Assembly: GCA_021785335.1 (NCBI GenBank)
Contig: JAJYFW010000089.1
Location: forward strand, 1-7,036
Direction of reading: 5' to 3'
Length of the DNA: 7,036 bases
DNA from: Pseudomonadota bacterium
GTDB lineage: Bacteria; Pseudomonadota; Alphaproteobacteria; Acetobacterales; Acetobacteraceae
In this document: piece after piece, positions 6,109-7,036 of the stretch
Layout: each line of letters begins with the position of its first letter
How positions within the stretch are numbered: position 1 is the first letter of the stretch
The notes under the pieces: generated by a model
What the model saw: only the letters and a program-made list of their open reading frames with translations
Databases searched by the model: none
Told to the model about the DNA's origin: nothing
Position numbers and translations under genes: made by a program

Positions 6109-6555
6109 TCACGGGAACGGCCTGCCGTTGAGCCACCAGAACCCGCCGTTGAGCCAGGCGGCGTAGGCGAGCCAGAGCGGATAGGGCGCGAGCAGGTCGC
6201 GGCGGGCGAAGGCGAGGAGCGTCGCCACCACGAGGCCGAGCAGCAGCAGGATGATGAGCAGCGCGGCGCCGATGGCGTGCAGGCCGAAGAAGACCGGCGA
6301 CCAGGCGGCGTTGGCGAGGAGCTGCCAGCCCCACAGGCGAAGCGCGGTGAAGGCCCCGGGGCGCGGGGCGGCGTGCCAAATGCGCCAGGCGGCGATGCCC
6401 ATCAGAAGGTAGAGCACGGTCCAGACCACCGGGAACGCGGCATCCGGCGGTGTGCCGGGGGGCGCGGTCAGCGACGGGTACCAGAGGCGCACGCCCTCCT
6501 GCGTGACCATCGCGGCGGTGGCGCCAACGAGCAGCGCGAAGCCGACGAAGCCCAC
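6109..6555 (-). CDS. tspO: TspO/MBR family tryptophan-rich sensory protein (start uncertain)
   Basis: This is a five-helix membrane protein of the TspO/MBR (peripheral benzodiazepine receptor) family, which binds porphyrins and cholesterol-like ligands and tunes tetrapyrrole or stress responses in bacteria. Recognisable blocks are LWYPSL, TPPDAAFPVVWTVLYLLMGIAAWRIW, NAAWSPVFFGLH and PYPLWLAYAAWLNGGFWWLN. The conserved loop tryptophans of the KPxWxPPxW motif are missing; G34 and A39 stand in their places. The only standard start in frame downstream of the preceding gene's stop is the GTG at 6555, giving 148 residues. That start cuts into the first membrane helix, because upstream codons read GALFALVGFVGF. 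A strong GGAGGG at 6625-6630 points instead to a start near 6621, where the in-frame codon is GTC. The true protein may therefore be about 170 residues. It lies downstream of the right-edge gene on the same strand. Confidence 0.85.
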   Translation of the reverse strand: MGFVGFALLVGATAAMVTQEGVRLWYPSLTAPPGTPPDAAFPVVWTVLYLLMGIAAWRIWHAAPRPGAFTALRLWGWQLLANAAWSPVFFGLHAIGAALLIILLLLGLVVATLLAFARRDLLAPYPLWLAYAAWLNGGFWWLNGRPFP

Positions 6556-6624
6556 GAGGGCGAACAGCGCGCCGCGGTCGAACCCACCCGCGAAGCCGTT
6601 GCCGTCATCGTCGCGGAAGACACG

Positions 6625-6630
6625 CCCTCC
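6625..6630 (-). promoter_or_regulatory. Candidate ribosome binding site for TspO
   Basis: On the minus strand GGAGGG follows 12 bases after the stop of the right-edge gene. It precedes the TspO frame at the correct distance for a start near 6621, but no ATG, GTG or TTG lies there in the TspO frame. It is about 70 bases too far upstream of the GTG at 6555 to serve that codon. Confidence 0.5.
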
Positions 6631-6642
6631 TTCGGATCCCGG

Positions 6643-7036
6643 TCAGCGACCTTCGCGCCGCCACGCGAGCACGGCAAGCAGCAGGATGACGGTGAGCGCG
6701 GCCCAGGGCGGTACGAGCGGCACCATGTCCACGCCGGTCACCACATGGGCGCGGCGGCGCAGGAGGCCGATCCAGCCATTGCCCTTGGTGAGCTGCCCGG
6801 GATCGACCATGCGCAGCGCCGGCGCGCCCTTGGGGTCGAGCCACACCACCGCGCCGTGCGAGGCAGCGGCAGCAGGGCCGAGCTTCGTCGCGGTCGCGCG
6901 CAGATCCGCGAACTCCGGCGGGTCCGCGGGGCCGGCGGCGGCGAAGGCGGCGAGCCCGCCCTCGTCCACGCGCCAGACGCCGACCTGCGGCGCCGGCAGG
7001 CTCGCGCGGGCGACGCCAGGGCGGACAGGCGTCAGC
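6643..7036 (-). CDS. C-terminal end of a membrane-anchored protein, possibly COG5426 glutamine amidotransferase-like
   Basis: The frame is open to the right edge of the window (first full codon at 7035), so only the last 130 residues are seen. A GTG at 6969 could start a shorter product, but nothing marks it as a start. The visible part begins with a soluble stretch (GVARASLPAPQVGVWRVDEG, then PPEFADLRATATKLGPAAAA, then VVWLDPKGAPALRM). It ends with VDMVPLVPPWAALTVILLLAVLAWRREGR-type sequence: one hydrophobic helix followed by a short basic tail, which should lie in the cytoplasm. This layout resembles the C-terminus of large uncharacterised membrane proteins with a glutamine-amidotransferase-like domain (COG5426) that occur with BatA/DUF4159 genes in alphaproteobacteria. 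That identification rests on memory of the WRREGR-type ending and is tentative. Its TGA is in the same frame as TspO, 87 bases before the annotated TspO start. Confidence 0.55.
   Translation of the reverse strand, partial: LTPVRPGVARASLPAPQVGVWRVDEGGLAAFAAAGPADPPEFADLRATATKLGPAAAASHGAVVWLDPKGAPALRMVDPGQLTKGNGWIGLLRRRAHVVTGVDMVPLVPPWAALTVILLLAVLAWRREGR

Noticed and set aside
6124..6156. 12-base direct repeat GCCGTTGAGCCA spaced 21 bases apart
   Set aside because: It encodes the repeated WLNG in the last TspO helix, so the protein sequence explains it.
6468..6623. Small minus-strand frame starting at GTG 6623 or ATG 6608 just after GGAGGG
   Set aside because: The GTG is only two bases from the RBS and the ATG is about 17 bases away. 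The peptide is Ser/Arg/Ala-rich and lies out of frame over TspO.

Overview
The window is very GC-rich (about 70% by eye) and densely packed with bacterial genes. There are few intergenic bases, and coupled (TGATG, ATGA) gene junctions are common. The gene set (TauD/TfdA dioxygenase, cyclase-family hydrolase, COG2509 flavoprotein, CaiB-type remnant, creatininase-family hydrolase, TspO) fits an environmental alphaproteobacterium, perhaps of the Acetobacteraceae/Rhodospirillales type. That placement is inference from composition and gene content only.

Layout. Bases 1-4502 (+ strand) read as one co-directional run: the C-terminal part of a class V PLP aminotransferase (isopenicillin-N-epimerase-like), a TauD/TfdA-type Fe(II)/2-oxoglutarate dioxygenase with its own strong RBS, a cyclase/kynurenine-formamidase-like metal hydrolase coupled through TGATG, and, after 48 bases, an FAD-dependent dehydrogenase of the COG2509 type. 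Overlapping the last gene by ATGA is the first part (4499 to about 4627) of a CaiB/BaiF family III CoA-transferase. It is broken by an in-frame TGA and has lost its 3' part, so it is a pseudogene remnant. The + strand run ends there and meets genes from the other direction.

Bases 4628-7036 (- strand), in transcription order from the right edge: the C-terminal end of a membrane-anchored protein (probably a large COG5426-like membrane protein), a divergent TspO/MBR tryptophan-rich sensory protein, a secreted proline-rich protein with a short ankyrin module, and a creatininase-family metal hydrolase whose stop codon abuts the CoA-transferase remnant.

How the genes may work together. The first three genes look like a small catabolic or tailoring cassette: PLP chemistry, oxidative hydroxylation or cleavage, then hydrolysis. 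The substrate cannot be read from the sequence. The minus-strand genes do not form an obvious pathway. I see no mobile element, CRISPR array, tRNA or rRNA. The points most worth a second look are the CoA-transferase remnant with its 20-base perfect palindrome at the convergent junction, the unresolved translation start of TspO, and the loss of two normally conserved tryptophans in TspO. I did not find convincing evidence of a wholly new system.
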